This document shows, one piece after another, positions 26,788-37,151 of a stretch of DNA of 64,000 nt (position 1 is its first letter; the number at the start of each line of letters is the position of its first letter). Source of the stretch: Puniceibacterium sediminis (GTDB taxonomy: Bacteria; Pseudomonadota; Alphaproteobacteria; Rhodobacterales; Rhodobacteraceae); assembly GCF_900188035.1 (NCBI RefSeq), contig NZ_FZNN01000006.1, forward strand, positions 1 through 64,000, in the 5' to 3' direction. The notes under the pieces were generated by a model. The model saw only the letters and a list, made by a program, of their open reading frames with translations. It searched no databases and was not told where the DNA came from. Position numbers and translations under genes: made by a program.

Positions 26788-27713
26788 TGGCTGTTCTTCT
26801 GATTGCCGAAATCAACGACGGCGCGCTGGCGATGGATGCCACCGCCAAGGCCATGACGGCTGCCAAGGCGCTGGGTGACGTGACGGTTCTGTGTGTCGGG
26901 GCTTCGGCTGCCGATGCTGCAAAAGAGGCCGCGACGATTGACGGCGCGGCCAAGGTGCTGGTGGCCGAGGATGCGATCTATGGTCACCGTCTGGCCGAAC
27001 CTGTGGCGGCGCTGATCGCCTCGATCGCAGGCGGCTACAGCCACATCGTGGCGCCCGCGACCACGGACGCCAAGAACATCCTGCCGCGCGTTGCCGCCCT
27101 GCTGGACGTGATGATCCTGACCGATGTGACCGCCGTGATCGACGCCGACACCTTCGAACGTCCGATCTATGCGGGTAACGCGATCCAGACCGTGAAATCG
27201 TCGGACAGCATCAAGGTGATGACCGTCCGCACGACGACCTTTGATGCGGCAGGTACGGGCGGTTCCGCCGCTGTCGAAGCCGTTGCAACCGGTGACAACC
27301 CCGGCCTGTCGGACTGGGTCGAAGACAAGGTCGCGGCATCTGACCGCCCCGAGCTGACCTCTGCCGGGATCGTCGTGTCCGGCGGACGCGGCGTGGGTTC
27401 GGAAGAGAACTTTGCCCTGATCGAAAAGCTGGCGGACAAGCTGGGCGCGGCTGTCGGCGCATCGCGCGCGGCGGTCGATTCGGGCTTTGCACCCAACGAC
27501 TGGCAGGTCGGTCAGACCGGCAAGGTCGTGGCGCCGGATCTGTATATCGCTGTCGGGATTTCCGGGGCAATCCAGCACCTTGCGGGCATGAAGGATTCCA
27601 AGATCATCGTCGCGATCAACAAGGACGAAGAGGCGCCGATCTTCCAGGTCGCCGACTTTGGCCTTGTTGCGGATCTGTTCACGGCCCTGCCGGAACTGAC
27701 CGAAAAGCTGTAA
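26787..27713 (+). CDS. etfA: electron transfer flavoprotein alpha subunit
   Basis: 308 residues. The C-terminal FAD-binding part shows [54 protein letters not shown] and [20 protein letters not shown], the standard ETF-alpha sequence. It forms the EtfAB heterodimer with the gene directly upstream, whose stop shares a base with this start. A clear terminator closes the operon at 27750-27778. Confidence 0.95.
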   Translation: MAVLLIAEINDGALAMDATAKAMTAAKALGDVTVLCVGASAADAAKEAATIDGAAKVLVAEDAIYGHRLAEPVAALIASIAGGYSHIVAPATTDAKNILPRVAALLDVMILTDVTAVIDADTFERPIYAGNAIQTVKSSDSIKVMTVRTTTFDAAGTGGSAAVEAVATGDNPGLSDWVEDKVAASDRPELTSAGIVVSGGRGVGSEENFALIEKLADKLGAAVGASRAAVDSGFAPNDWQVGQTGKVVAPDLYIAVGISGAIQHLAGMKDSKIIVAINKDEEAPIFQVADFGLVADLFTALPELTEKL

Positions 27714-27749
27714 AAACCGGGTCTTTGCCGACCCAGAAAACGTTACCAA

Positions 27750-27778
27750 GGCCCGCCCATTCCCCGGGCGGGCCTTTT
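27750..27778 (+). terminator. Rho-independent terminator of etfBA
   Basis: GGCCCGCCC (27750-27758) pairs with GGGCGGGCC (27766-27774) over a 7-nt loop, followed by TTTT. It sits between etfA and the convergent DUF6473-like gene, whose stop codon abuts it at 27778. The opposite strand has no T tract. Confidence 0.85.
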
Positions 27779-28620
27779 CAATCCGGCATTCCACTCGGGA
27801 AAAGCAGTGGCTTGATCACTGCGGCCAGAGCTTCGGCCGCCTCTTCATGCGCCCGGGGGCCCATCAGTTCGGCGGCAGCACCGGCTTCGAAATCGTTGAA
27901 CACCATATCGTCAGTCCCCATGTCGCGCGCCTCTTCCGACGGTGTCGCGACGACCAGCGTGGCGATCCGTGGCCGCAGCGCCTCAAGCATGCTGCTATCG
28001 ACGAACAGCGGATCACCATCCAACCCGTTGCTGGGCGCGCCGGGGGGAAGCGGCGCAAACCACACCAGAATGCTCGGACCGCGCATCGCCCCCAGCAGGT
28101 ATTTCATCCGCGACATCCAGGCCGACCGCAGCTCCTTTGCGATTTCCTCGAACCGCTCTTCGGAAACCTGACGCAGATGCCGCAACAAGTGCCGATTGAA
28201 ATGGAATTCCGTGAAATCGACATCGTCATATAGCGTCTGCAGCAGGGGCGAGGCACGCAGGAACCGGTCATTGCGGCGCGGATGCACGGAATAATACCGG
28301 TTCGACATGTTCTGCGCGCCCATCACCTGAATGATGTTCAGGCGCGCGCCCTCAATCGCATTCAGGACCGCCGCATCGTGCATATAAAGATCAACACCCG
28401 CGTTGATCGAACCGAAATTGACGCAGGGCTGACCAATCTCCTTTTCGACCAGCTCCGGATAGGGAAAGTTCACAAACCGGCCATAGGTTTCCGTCCCGCC
28501 AAGGAAGGCAAGATAGTCGCCCTGTAGTCGCCGTCGGGGTCCCCGGAACAGAACACGCGACCGGCCATATCGGCACGGGTAATACTCAAGACCAGACTGG
28601 CCCTGCATCAGATAGGACAT
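27778..28620 (-). CDS. conserved protein, DUF6473-like
   Basis: 280 residues from the ATG at 28620 (MSYLMQGQSGLEYYPCRYGR); the frame is also open to 28650. Recognisable blocks are LEYYPCRYGRSRVLFRGPRR, YLAFLGGTETYGRFV and PCVNFGSINAGVDLYM, which recur in a Rhodobacteraceae family of unknown function. The middle reads LYDDVDFTEFHFNRHLLRHL. The layout hints at an SGNH-hydrolase-like or sulfotransferase-neighbouring fold, but I cannot name the activity. No signal peptide. It converges with etfA. Confidence 0.65.
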   Translation of the reverse strand: MSYLMQGQSGLEYYPCRYGRSRVLFRGPRRRLQGDYLAFLGGTETYGRFVNFPYPELVEKEIGQPCVNFGSINAGVDLYMHDAAVLNAIEGARLNIIQVMGAQNMSNRYYSVHPRRNDRFLRASPLLQTLYDDVDFTEFHFNRHLLRHLRQVSEERFEEIAKELRSAWMSRMKYLLGAMRGPSILVWFAPLPPGAPSNGLDGDPLFVDSSMLEALRPRIATLVVATPSEEARDMGTDDMVFNDFEAGAAAELMGPRAHEEAAEALAAVIKPLLFPSGMPD

Positions 28621-28778
28621 GTCACTCACCATTCGTTCACTCACCCGCACTCAGAGTCGTCCATTCACCTTTCAGAATCGCTAAAGCTAAAATGTGTCTC
28701 GAACTTGCCGGACCGCCTTGCAGCCCCCCGCTCCCCGCGCCTATTGTTGCGGCGCAGCACAAGCAGGGATAGCAGGAC

Positions 28779-29654
28779 ATGGAGATCAGATCGGTCGGCG
28801 TCGTGGGCGCGGGACAGATGGGCAACGGGATCGCTCATGTCATGGCGCTTTCGGGCTATGACGTCATCCTGAACGACGTTGATGGCGCGGCACTGGACCG
28901 TGCGGTCGAAATCATCGGTCGCAACCTCGACCGTCAAGTCAGCCGGGAAAAGATCACCCAGTCTGACAAGGATGCCGCCATGGCGCGCATCTCGACCACG
29001 ATGGAGATCAAGGATCTGGGCCAGAGCGATCTGGTGATCGAGGCCGCAACCGAACGCGAAGAGGTCAAGCAGAAGATATTCGACTCCCTGCTACCGCACC
29101 TCAAACCCGAAACGATCCTGACCTCCAACACCTCTTCCATCTCGATCACCCGGCTCGCCTCGCGCACCGACCGCCCGGAAAAATTCATGGGCTTCCACTT
29201 CATGAACCCGGTGCCGGTGATGCAGCTGGTCGAACTGATCCGCGGCATCGCGACCGACAGCGAAACCTACGACGCCTGCCTCGCGGTCGTCGAAAAGCTG
29301 GGCAAGACCGCCGCCAGCGCCGAGGATTTCCCCGCCTTCATCGTCAACCGCATCCTGATGCCGATGATCAACGAAGCCGTCTATACGCTCTACGAAGGCG
29401 TCGGAAAGGTAAGCTCGATCGACGAGGCGATGAAACTGGGCGCGAACCACCCGATGGGCCCGCTGGAATTGGCCGATTTCATTGGCCTCGACACCTGCCT
29501 TGCCATCATGAACGTGCTGCACGACGGTCTGGGCGATTCCAAATACCGCCCCTGCCCGCTGCTGTCCAAATATGTCGAAGCCGGTTGGCTGGGCCGCAAG
29601 ACCAAGCGCGGCTTTTATGACTACCGCGGCGAAACGCCGGTCCCGACCCGCTAG
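28779..29654 (+). CDS. 3-hydroxybutyryl-CoA dehydrogenase
   Basis: 291 residues. NAD-binding [15 protein letters not shown] (10-24) and the catalytic block [19 protein letters not shown] (His-containing) and [21 protein letters not shown] are those of FadB2x/HbdA/PaaH enzymes. The length excludes a fused hydratase. It interconverts acetoacetyl-CoA and 3-hydroxybutyryl-CoA, an early step of the ethylmalonyl-CoA pathway and of polyhydroxybutyrate turnover. In roseobacters this gene often follows etfBA, as here, although the DUF6473-like gene lies between on the other strand. Confidence 0.92.
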   Translation: MEIRSVGVVGAGQMGNGIAHVMALSGYDVILNDVDGAALDRAVEIIGRNLDRQVSREKITQSDKDAAMARISTTMEIKDLGQSDLVIEAATEREEVKQKIFDSLLPHLKPETILTSNTSSISITRLASRTDRPEKFMGFHFMNPVPVMQLVELIRGIATDSETYDACLAVVEKLGKTAASAEDFPAFIVNRILMPMINEAVYTLYEGVGKVSSIDEAMKLGANHPMGPLELADFIGLDTCLAIMNVLHDGLGDSKYRPCPLLSKYVEAGWLGRKTKRGFYDYRGETPVPTR

Positions 29655-29665
29655 GAAACCCGGCC

Positions 29666-30547
29666 TCAGCTATCCGCCTGCCCCAGCTTCAGCGTTTCGT
29701 CGCGCAGCCAGGCCACCATTTCGCGATTGCGCCCGCCCCATGTCCTGAACGCACTGGGCGGGATCGCCGCACCGATCACCGGGGCCTGCGGGCGGTTGCA
29801 GGCGTGCACCACCTCGTGGATCAGCAGGCCTTGGCGCAAAGTCGGCGAAATCCGGTTCGCAATCTGATACATGCGCGAATTCTGACCGGGGAAATGTACC
29901 GGCACCACCGTCGCCCCGGACCGCTGGATCATGCGCGCGGTGAACGGATTCCACGCCGCCTCGCGCGCCGGGCCAAAATACGTCTCGGACGATGCGACAA
30001 CCCCTGATGGGAACAGAACGATCACGCCGCCCGCTTCCAGCATCTCCATTGCAGCGCGGCGCATCGCAAGGTTCTGCTCACGCGAATCCGCTTCATGTGG
30101 AAAGGGCACCGGGATCATGAATTGTTCGACCTCGCTCACCCCCGTCAGCAGAGACCTCGTCAGGATCTTGTAGTCGGTGCGCACCCGGCCGATCAGTTCG
30201 GCCAAAACCATGCCATCAACCAGCCCGTGCGGGTGGTTCGCCACAATGATCACCGGGCCGGTCTTGGGGATGTTCGCAATCTGCTCGGGCGGGGTCTGCA
30301 ACGCGATCCCCATGATGTTCAGCGCCTGCCCCCAAAACGCCTGCCCCTCAGCGGGCCCCATGCGTTCAAACCGCCGGACCATCCGCAGCAGGGGCAGCTT
30401 ACCGGTCAGCCATTCCAGCGTGCGGATGACGTTCGCGTTCCAGGGGTTGGTGAAGGTATTGGCATAGCTCAGCTTGCGTTTGTCGTAGGGCGCTAACGTC
30501 GGGGGCGGTGCACCGCGTTCGGCTTCGGATGGGAAAGTCTCGACCAT
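29666..30547 (-). CDS. lysophospholipid acyltransferase family protein
   Basis: 293 residues. The acyltransferase motif is VANHPHGLVDGMV (NHPxGxxDG form of HX4-5D). The second block is VVLFPSGVVASSET and the third GATVVPVHFPGQNSRMYQIA. These are PlsC-superfamily features. Family members esterify lysophospholipids, glycerol 3-phosphate intermediates or ornithine lipids, the latter being plausible for this type (OlsA-like). The first 90 residues are poorly conserved. The gene follows the HPr gene by 50 bp and may be co-transcribed with the PTS genes. Confidence 0.8.
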   Translation of the reverse strand: MVETFPSEAERGAPPPTLAPYDKRKLSYANTFTNPWNANVIRTLEWLTGKLPLLRMVRRFERMGPAEGQAFWGQALNIMGIALQTPPEQIANIPKTGPVIIVANHPHGLVDGMVLAELIGRVRTDYKILTRSLLTGVSEVEQFMIPVPFPHEADSREQNLAMRRAAMEMLEAGGVIVLFPSGVVASSETYFGPAREAAWNPFTARMIQRSGATVVPVHFPGQNSRMYQIANRISPTLRQGLLIHEVVHACNRPQAPVIGAAIPPSAFRTWGGRNREMVAWLRDETLKLGQADS

Positions 30548-30597
30548 ACGATTGCCTGCGTCCCGTTCCCTGTTTGAACAACCACCACGCGGTGATC

Positions 30598-30876
30598 TCA
30601 GCGACCCTCACCGAATTTATTGGCGACCAGCGCCTCGATCGCATCGGCCAGGACCGCGGCATCCGGCCCACGCGTTGCCACCTCAATAGAGGTTCCCTTG
30701 GAGGCCGCCAACATCAAAAGCCCCATGATGCTGTCACCGCCCGCGCTCATCCCGTCCTTGGAGACTTCGGCGGTGGCATCAAAGCCTTCCACAACTTCAA
30801 CCAGCTTGGCCGAGGCGCGGGCATGCAGGCCCTTTTCGTTGACGATCCGCAATTCGCGGAGAATAGTCTCGGTCAT
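30598..30876 (-). CDS. HPr-family phosphocarrier protein (nitrogen-type PTS)
   Basis: 92 residues. Phospho-His is H18 in NEKGLHARASAK and the HprK target serine is S49 in GGDSIMGLLMLAASKG. Both sites are intact, matching the presence of HprK at 32265-32693. In alphaproteobacteria without sugar-transporting PTS this protein relays phosphate from EI-Ntr to EIIA proteins for regulation. It is the last PTS gene of the block, 18 bp after the EIIA stop. Confidence 0.93.
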   Translation of the reverse strand: MTETILRELRIVNEKGLHARASAKLVEVVEGFDATAEVSKDGMSAGGDSIMGLLMLAASKGTSIEVATRGPDAAVLADAIEALVANKFGEGR

Positions 30877-30894
30877 TGTCAGGTTCAGTCCAAT

Positions 30895-31332
30895 CTATGT
30901 CGCGGCGCGGGGTGCATCGTCCATCCCGCCCTGCGCGCCGCCCTGCGGCTTTATATTCTGACTGTCGATATACTTGCGCCCGGCCTCAAGAGCGCTGCGC
31001 ACGGCGTCAGTCACGCTCATCTGGCGGCTTTTGGCCAGTTTTATCAGCATTGGCAGGTTCATGCCATAAAGGATGCGCCGGTTGTCAGGTTGGCAGGCCA
31101 GCAGGCTCAGATTGGACGGGGACCCGCCGAATATGTCGGTCACCACGATCACGCCATTGCCCTCATCGACAGAATTGGCGGCGTCACAGATCTCGTCCTG
31201 CTTGGTCTGGCGGTTGTGGTCGGCTTCAATCGCGATGGCGCGGATGCCCGGCTGGCGTCCGACAACATGTTCCACTGCCGAGAGATATTCCCGGGCCAGG
31301 CCGCCGTGCGCTACGATCACGATGCCGATCAC
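30895..31332 (-). CDS. mannose-family PTS EIIA component (regulatory)
   Basis: 145 residues with phosphoacceptor H9 in [13 protein letters not shown] and the fold motifs [16 protein letters not shown] and NLPMLIKLA of EIIA-Man. No EIIB, EIIC or EIID gene is present, so it should be a regulatory phosphoacceptor, not part of a sugar transporter. Its start overlaps the rapZ stop by 4 bp (31329-31332). Confidence 0.9.
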   Translation of the reverse strand: MIGIVIVAHGGLAREYLSAVEHVVGRQPGIRAIAIEADHNRQTKQDEICDAANSVDEGNGVIVVTDIFGGSPSNLSLLACQPDNRRILYGMNLPMLIKLAKSRQMSVTDAVRSALEAGRKYIDSQNIKPQGGAQGGMDDAPRAAT

Positions 31333-32255
31333 GACCCAGTTTCTCCGCTCATGTTCAAAACCCGTGTAGATGCCCCCGCAATGCCGCGGCGCTCCAGTTC
31401 CCGATGCCTAATTGACACCCGCCAGCCTGCCTGCGCAAGGCCATCAGCCACTTTTTCCGTCACTGCCACAGATCTGTGTTGTCCGCCGGTACACCCGATG
31501 CCGACAGCAAAATGCGCCTTACCCTCGTCCAGACAGGCCGGCAGCTGAAAGGTCAGCAACCCAAGCAGATGATCCAGAAAAGGCGCATGCCGCAGGTCCT
31601 GCGAAATGAAATCTGTCACCGCCGTATCCAGCCCGGTCAGGCCGCGCAGCTCCGGCTGCCAGTAGGGGTTGTTCAGGAACCGGCAATCGAAAACCACGTC
31701 GACCCCATGCGGCAACCCGCGCTTGAACGAAAAGGAATGAACGGACACCGCCATCCCCTGCCCCGTGTCATGCCCGAACCAGCCCTGCAACTGTGCGCGC
31801 AGATCATGTGGCGTCAAATCCGTCGTGTCGATCAGAATGTCGGCGCGGCTCCGCACGGTTTCCAGCAGCTGAATCTCCAGCGCGATCCCCTCCGACGGCG
31901 CGCCGTTGGGCGCAAGCGGATGACGGCGGCGGGTTTCCGAAAACCGGCGCACCAGCACCTCGGGATTGCAATCGAGATAGAGGATTTCCAGCCCCTGCTC
32001 CCCGCCCGCCCGCGCCTGCAGTTCCAGCAGACCGTCCGGGCTGAAATCACGGTTTCGCACATCCAGCCCCAGCGCGAGCGGACGCAAAAGCGCCGGACCT
32101 TCCAGCAGGCGCGGAATGAGGCTGAGCGGGATGTTGTCGATCGCCTCATATCCCAGATCCTCAAGCGCGTTGATCGCGGTTGACCGCCCGGCGCCCGAGG
32201 GGCCGGTGACCAAAACCACACGCTGGCTGGATCTTTCTGGGTCCGAAATCATCAA
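31329..32255 (-). CDS. rapZ: RNase adapter / nucleotide-binding protein RapZ
   Basis: 308 residues. Walker [14 protein letters not shown] (14-26) is near the N-terminus, RRRHPL and [11 protein letters not shown] lie in the middle, and the C-terminal signature is [18 protein letters not shown]. In enterobacteria RapZ controls glucosamine-6-phosphate synthase through sRNAs; in alphaproteobacteria the role is less clear, but the gene is constantly linked to hprK and EIIA as here. It follows hprK by 9 bp. Confidence 0.93.
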   Translation of the reverse strand: MMISDPERSSQRVVLVTGPSGAGRSTAINALEDLGYEAIDNIPLSLIPRLLEGPALLRPLALGLDVRNRDFSPDGLLELQARAGGEQGLEILYLDCNPEVLVRRFSETRRRHPLAPNGAPSEGIALEIQLLETVRSRADILIDTTDLTPHDLRAQLQGWFGHDTGQGMAVSVHSFSFKRGLPHGVDVVFDCRFLNNPYWQPELRGLTGLDTAVTDFISQDLRHAPFLDHLLGLLTFQLPACLDEGKAHFAVGIGCTGGQHRSVAVTEKVADGLAQAGWRVSIRHRELERRGIAGASTRVLNMSGETGS

Positions 32256-32264
32256 GGCGCTCCG

Positions 32265-32693
32265 TCAGGCATGTCTGCCACATCGCAGATATTGGATCAA
32301 AGCTGCGGGAAAGTAGGGCGCAGCGACATTGTGAAGCAAGGGGACGCTGGCCCCCAGAAGCACGGTGTTTCGCACCGGCGGCAACCGGTCCGTTTCGGTC
32401 TGGTCAAGGTCGACGACGACGGCCAGCAGGGCCGTTCTGGCAGCATCCGCTTGCAACAGGCCCACGCCCCGGGCCTCGATCAGGCCGCGGATCGCACCCG
32501 GCGCGATAAGCGCGATGCCCTCGGGCGTGGCGTGCAGGATAACCTGATCATCGGCGATCAGCTGCGCGCCGCGCGTCATCAACTCTAGCGCAAGCGCGGA
32601 CTTCCCGCTTCCCGACGCGCCCCGGATCAGCGCCGCGCGTGTCCCAAAACAGACGGCGCTGGCATGCAGGACTAGCTGGCGTTCCTGTTCCAT
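32265..32693 (-). CDS. hprK: HPr kinase/phosphorylase, short alphaproteobacterial form
   Basis: 142 residues, consisting only of the C-terminal kinase domain: Walker [14 protein letters not shown] (24-36), LIADDQV and GLIEARGVGLL. The N-terminal half present in Firmicutes is missing, which is normal for alphaproteobacteria. It phosphorylates the serine of HPr, S49 in the product of 30598-30876. It lies between chvG (12 bp) and rapZ (9 bp), so the operon runs chvI-chvG-hprK-rapZ-EIIA-HPr. Confidence 0.93.
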   Translation of the reverse strand: MEQERQLVLHASAVCFGTRAALIRGASGSGKSALALELMTRGAQLIADDQVILHATPEGIALIAPGAIRGLIEARGVGLLQADAARTALLAVVVDLDQTETDRLPPVRNTVLLGASVPLLHNVAAPYFPAALIQYLRCGRHA

Positions 32694-32705
32694 CGGGGTG
32701 CCTCC

Positions 32706-34436
32706 TCAGATCGGAAGGCCGACGACAAAGCGTGCGCCCAGTGGCTCCGAGGTGACATCCGCCTCCGTCGGGCGAATGTTTTCGGCCCAGATCACGCCGC
32801 CATGCGCCTCGACGATCTGTTTCGAGATAGCGAGTCCCAGACCCGAATTATTGCCGAAATCCTTGTCGGGGCGGTGCGAATAGAACCGCTTGAAAATGTT
32901 GGTAAGCGCCTCTTCCGGGATGCCGGGGCCAGTATCCTCGACCACCACGAGCACGCGGTTTTCCCGACGCCGCGCCCAGATACGGATGGCATCGCCCTCT
33001 TCGCAAAAGCTGATCGCATTGGTGATCAGGTTAACAAAGACCTGCGCAAGCCGCGCTTCGAGCCCCTGAATCTCGATCGGTGTCTGCGGCAGGTCGATGA
33101 TGAACTCGATGCCCCGCTGTGTGGCATCCTCGCCCAGATACTGCGCCAGATTCTTCAGCATCGGCAGCAGATCAAAGCGCAACTCCTCTTCCTTGACCAG
33201 TTCGCCATCAAGCCGCGAGGCGTTCGAGATGTCACTGACTAGGCGGTCAAGGCGCTGCACATCGTGTTCGATCACATCCAGCAGCCGGATCCGGTGCTCT
33301 TCCTTCTTGATCATGCGCAGCGCGCCCACGGCTGATCGCAGGCTGGCCAGCGGGTTCTTGATTTCGTGTGCAACATCGGCGGCGAACTGTTCGTTGCCGT
33401 CAATCCGGCCGTAAAGCGCCGTCACCATGCCCCGCAGTGCGCCGGAAAGGCGGCCAATTTCATCCGGGCGTCCGGTCAGATCGGGGATACGGATCCGGCT
33501 CGAAGTGGTGCTGCGCTTGTTGCGGTCACGGCCGATTTCGGCAGCGTCCGCGAGGTCGGAGATGGGGTTGGCGATGGTCGAAGCCAGAACAAGACTGAGA
33601 CCAATGGAAACCAGCGTGGCAACCACGAACATCTGCAACACGCGCTCGCGTTCCGACCGCACGGCGGCGTCGATCTCGACCGCGGCAGCGGCCATTGCGA
33701 CGATACCGACGATCTGCTCGCCCTGACGGATCGGTGTCACGGCCTTGAACATTGTATCGCCATGCCCATCCGTAACCGAAGTGACCCGTGTCGTGGACGG
33801 ATCGCCGCTTTCAACCATCTCCCGCAGCTGTTGCTCTATCGGGGCGTTCGGTTCGTGGGCTGTCAACCCGAGCATTGTGGAAAGACCGTGCCAGACCGCA
33901 TGCAGAAAATCGGAAATGACGGCCGGTTCCTTTTGCGTCGGTCCCTCGACAGGAATGGCGGGCAGCAGCATGCCGGTCGCCTTGCCCAAAATGGAATGCG
34001 CCGCGTCAAAAATCAGCACCTCGACGCCGACGCGCAACTGGATATTGGATACGATGGCGGCCACATCGATCCCGTCGTCGGATCCCAGACTGACCGGCGC
34101 GCTTTCGGGTAAACGCGCCTCAAAGATGTCGGCGATCAGCATGATCTCGCTCTGCATCGCATTTGCGCGCTGCACGGCAAGGGAATCACGCGAGGAGTTG
34201 ATATACAGAATACCCGCCACCAGCACGTTCAGCGCGATCAGATTGAACGTGATGATCTTGCGGGTCAGGGGCGAGCGGTTCAGAGAGAACATTCTGCGAT
34301 GCGCGCGGCTATCGAGCAATTCTTTCTCTACCGTTGCATCCGGAGCGACCCAGTCATCGCCCAGAACAACATCAGCATCCCGGTCTGCACCGGAGCGGTC
34401 TTCGCTTGATTTCGTCCCCCCGGGCAGAGCCATCAT
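32706..34436 (-). CDS. chvG: sensor histidine kinase ChvG
   Basis: 576 residues. TM1 (about 61-79, [19 protein letters not shown]) and TM2 (about 268-288) enclose a periplasmic sensor of about 185 residues. HAMP follows, then the H-box [19 protein letters not shown]-box [15 protein letters not shown]1 [12 protein letters not shown] and G2 GLGLAISKQ. In Rhizobiales ChvG is held inactive by ExoR; no exoR gene is adjacent. The N-terminal 50 residues are an acidic cytoplasmic extension. The start overlaps chvI by 4 bp (34433-34436). Confidence 0.92.
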   Translation of the reverse strand: MMALPGGTKSSEDRSGADRDADVVLGDDWVAPDATVEKELLDSRAHRRMFSLNRSPLTRKIITFNLIALNVLVAGILYINSSRDSLAVQRANAMQSEIMLIADIFEARLPESAPVSLGSDDGIDVAAIVSNIQLRVGVEVLIFDAAHSILGKATGMLLPAIPVEGPTQKEPAVISDFLHAVWHGLSTMLGLTAHEPNAPIEQQLREMVESGDPSTTRVTSVTDGHGDTMFKAVTPIRQGEQIVGIVAMAAAAVEIDAAVRSERERVLQMFVVATLVSIGLSLVLASTIANPISDLADAAEIGRDRNKRSTTSSRIRIPDLTGRPDEIGRLSGALRGMVTALYGRIDGNEQFAADVAHEIKNPLASLRSAVGALRMIKKEEHRIRLLDVIEHDVQRLDRLVSDISNASRLDGELVKEEELRFDLLPMLKNLAQYLGEDATQRGIEFIIDLPQTPIEIQGLEARLAQVFVNLITNAISFCEEGDAIRIWARRRENRVLVVVEDTGPGIPEEALTNIFKRFYSHRPDKDFGNNSGLGLAISKQIVEAHGGVIWAENIRPTEADVTSEPLGARFVVGLPI

Positions 34437-35137
34437 CGCTCTTCGTTATAGCGGTAACCGATTCCATACAGTGTCTCGATTGCCGAAAAATCGTCGTCCA
34501 CGCTGCGCATCTTCTTGCGCAGGCGTTTGATATGGCTGTCGATCGTGCGGTCATCAACATAAACCTGATCTTCGTAGGCAACATCCATCAGCTGGTCCCG
34601 CGATTTGACGAAACCGGGACGCTGCGCAAGAACCTGCAGCAGCAGGAATTCCGTGACGGTCAGCGCCACATCCTTGCCTTTCCACACCACGGAATGGCGC
34701 AGCGGATCCATGACCAGGCTGCCGCGTGTCATGATCTTGGTCTCTTCGGTGTCGCCCACCACATCGTCGGCCACCGCTTCCATGCGGCGCAACAGGACGC
34801 GGATACGTTCCACCAAAAGCCGTTGCGAAAATGGTTTCGTGACGTAATCGTCGGCGCCCATACGCAGGCCCAGAACCTCGTCGATCTCATCATCCTTGGA
34901 CGTCAGAAAGATGACCGGCATCTTGGATATCTGCCGAACGTGCCGAAGAAGGTCCATGCCATCCATCCGCGGCATCTTGATATCGAACACCGCCACGTCA
35001 GGCAGACTCACGTTGAATGCGTCAAGCGCCGCCTGCCCGTCATTATAGGTATCAACCTCGAAACCTTCAGCCTCGAGCGTCATCGAAACCGATGTCAGGA
35101 TGTTACGATCATCGTCTACAAGGGCTATTCGCGACAT
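34433..35137 (-). CDS. chvI: response regulator ChvI (OmpR family)
   Basis: 234 residues. Receiver with ALVDDDRN, phosphoacceptor D52 in [21 protein letters not shown] and K in DYVTKPFS, then an OmpR/PhoB winged helix ([20 protein letters not shown], then [17 protein letters not shown]). First gene of the leftward regulatory operon and divergent from pckA. ChvI controls acid and envelope-stress and central-carbon genes in relatives. The shared 343-bp spacer is a natural place for it to act on pckA or on its own promoter. Confidence 0.93.
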   Translation of the reverse strand: MSRIALVDDDRNILTSVSMTLEAEGFEVDTYNDGQAALDAFNVSLPDVAVFDIKMPRMDGMDLLRHVRQISKMPVIFLTSKDDEIDEVLGLRMGADDYVTKPFSQRLLVERIRVLLRRMEAVADDVVGDTEETKIMTRGSLVMDPLRHSVVWKGKDVALTVTEFLLLQVLAQRPGFVKSRDQLMDVAYEDQVYVDDRTIDSHIKRLRKKMRSVDDDFSAIETLYGIGYRYNEER

Positions 35138-35480
35138 GTCTACTTCCTTGTTCAGATCCGGAAACCTGATTTTACAATACTATGCGTGGTCTTACCTCCA
35201 ACAACATCGAAGTACGAATCACCAGAGCCCCCCGGTTCGAATACACCCGAAATGTTGTAAGGAATGACTAAATTGCCTCACTTTCACAGGCAGTTCTGAA
35301 ATATGGTTGCGCTAAACTTGATTTGGTTGCGCTAACGAACTGCTTGCGTCCTGTTCACGCCGCAAATTGGCATGCTAAAGCCACCCTTACGGGACGTGAT
35401 CCGCGTCCGGTTGGCGGAGTGTTCGACGCCGCCAGAATTTTAGGTCTGCCGCCCGATACGCGGCTACAGGAGCTTGGCAA
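35138..35480. promoter_or_regulatory. divergent chvI / pckA promoter region
   Basis: 343 bp without a gene. The right half contains the exact 12-bp direct repeats described separately. An ACAGGAGC Shine-Dalgarno precedes the pckA ATG. The left half is AT-richer near chvI. Confidence 0.6.
35304..35335 (+). repeat. 12-bp direct repeat, two copies 20 bp apart, upstream of pckA
   Basis: TGGTTGCGCTAA occurs exactly at 35304-35315 and again at 35324-35335, a 20-bp period that puts both copies on about the same face of the helix. The pair lies 146-177 bp before the pckA ATG. It looks like a tandem binding site for a transcription factor. ChvI, or a PckR-like LacI-family regulator (known for rhizobial pckA), are candidates. 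Confidence 0.7.
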
Positions 35481-37079
35481 ATGACATTTGGACGGGTGAA
35501 CCCGAACTTCCGCCTCGAAGATCAAGGCATCGAGGGACTGGGAAATGTCTATTACAATCTTATGGAGCCCGCGCTGATCGAAGCCGCGCTCAAACACGGC
35601 GAAGGCACGCTGGGCAAGGGCGGCGCATTCCTTGTCACCACGGGCAAGTTCACCGGCCGCTCGCCCAAGGACAAGCACGTCGTCAAGACCGACTCGGTCA
35701 AGGACATCATCTGGTGGGAAAACAACGCCCCGATGTCGCCCGAAGGCTTTGATGCCCTGCACGCCGACATGCTCGAACACATGAAGGGCCGCGACTATTT
35801 CGTGCAGGACCTGATCGGCGGAGCGGACCCTGCCCATGCCATCGACGTGCGCCTGATCACCGAACTGGCCTGGCACGGGCTGTTCATCCGCCACATGCTG
35901 CGCCGCCCGGATCAGGAAAGCGTGGATGACTTCACCGCCGATTTCACCGTGATCAACTGCCCGTCCTTCAAGGCAGACCCGGAAAAGCACAACTGCCGGT
36001 CCGACACGGTCATCGCGATGAATTTCGACAAGAAACTGATCCTGATCGCCAACACCGAATATGCCGGCGAAAACAAGAAATCGGTTTTCACCCTGCTGAA
36101 CTACCTGCTGCCCGAAAAGGGCATCATGCCGATGCACTGTTCCGCCAACCACGCGGTCGGCAACCCGGTCGACACCGCTGTCTTCTTTGGCCTGTCCGGC
36201 ACCGGCAAGACGACGCTTTCGGCAGATCCGTCGCGCATCCTGATCGGCGATGACGAACACGGCTGGTCGGATCGCGGCACCTTCAACTTTGAGGGCGGCT
36301 GCTACGCCAAGACGATCAACCTGTCGCGCGCGGCCGAGCCGGAAATCTACGACACCACGACGAAATTCGGCACGGTGATCGAAAACATGGTCTTCGACCC
36401 CGAGACCTTCGAGCTTGATTTCGAAGATGACAGCCTCACCGCGAACATGCGCTGCGCCTATCCGCTGGAATATATCTCGAACGCCTCCAAGACGGCGCTG
36501 GGTGGCCACCCCAAGAACATCATCATGCTGACCTGCGATGCCTTTGGTGTTCTGCCCCCGATCGCGCGGCTGACGCCGGCACAGGCGATGTACCACTTCC
36601 TGTCAGGCTTTACCGCCAAGGTTGCCGGCACAGAACGTGGCGTGACCGAACCGCAGCCGACCTTCTCGACCTGCTTTGGCGCCCCCTTCATGCCGCGCCG
36701 CCCCGAGGTTTACGGCAACCTCCTGCGCGACAAGATCGCCAAGCACGGCGCGACTTGCTGGCTGGTGAACACCGGTTGGACCGGCGGCGCCCACGGCACA
36801 GGCTCGCGGATGCCGATCAAGGCCACCCGCGCGCTGCTCTCCGCCGCCCTCAGCGGCAGTCTGGCCGATGTGGAATACCGCAAGGATCCGAACTTTGGCT
36901 TCGAAGTCCCGGTCGAGGTCGAAGGCGTGGCCGAAATGCTGCTGAACCCGCGCCGCACATGGGATGACAAGGCCGCCTATGACGCACAGGCGGCCAAGCT
37001 TGTTCAGATGTTCGCCGACAACTTTGCGCAATACGTGCCCTACATCGACGAAGACGTGAAAGCCGCCGCCATCGGCTAA
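35481..37079 (+). CDS. pckA: phosphoenolpyruvate carboxykinase (ATP)
   Basis: 532 residues. The kinase P-loop [16 protein letters not shown], the metal/PEP segment [35 protein letters not shown] near the N-terminus and [20 protein letters not shown] are those of ATP-dependent PckA. It converts oxaloacetate and ATP to PEP and CO2, the entry to gluconeogenesis from C4 acids produced by the TCA and ethylmalonyl-CoA routes. It is divergent from the chvI operon. Length fits the family. Confidence 0.96.
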   Translation: MTFGRVNPNFRLEDQGIEGLGNVYYNLMEPALIEAALKHGEGTLGKGGAFLVTTGKFTGRSPKDKHVVKTDSVKDIIWWENNAPMSPEGFDALHADMLEHMKGRDYFVQDLIGGADPAHAIDVRLITELAWHGLFIRHMLRRPDQESVDDFTADFTVINCPSFKADPEKHNCRSDTVIAMNFDKKLILIANTEYAGENKKSVFTLLNYLLPEKGIMPMHCSANHAVGNPVDTAVFFGLSGTGKTTLSADPSRILIGDDEHGWSDRGTFNFEGGCYAKTINLSRAAEPEIYDTTTKFGTVIENMVFDPETFELDFEDDSLTANMRCAYPLEYISNASKTALGGHPKNIIMLTCDAFGVLPPIARLTPAQAMYHFLSGFTAKVAGTERGVTEPQPTFSTCFGAPFMPRRPEVYGNLLRDKIAKHGATCWLVNTGWTGGAHGTGSRMPIKATRALLSAALSGSLADVEYRKDPNFGFEVPVEVEGVAEMLLNPRRTWDDKAAYDAQAAKLVQMFADNFAQYVPYIDEDVKAAAIG

Positions 37080-37097
37080 GGCTTTCGAAGAAATGAC

Positions 37098-37130
37098 AGA
37101 TATCCCCGGTTATGATTGCCGGGGATGTCT
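37098..37130 (+). terminator. hairpin after pckA
   Basis: AGATATCCCCGG (37098-37109) pairs with CCGGGGATGTCT (37119-37130), 12 pairs including one G-T, with a 9-nt loop. It begins 18 bp after the pckA stop. No T tract follows, so Rho-independent termination is not certain. Confidence 0.6.
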
Positions 37131-37151
37131 GCGTATCACGGTGGCCTGCCA

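Noticed and set aside
35231-35255. GGTTCGAATAC, similar to a tRNA T-arm
   Set aside because: No matching acceptor, D or anticodon stems can be folded around it.
35355-36596. Leftward open frame of 413 codons opposite pckA
   Set aside because: The plus strand carries a full-length, well-conserved pckA.
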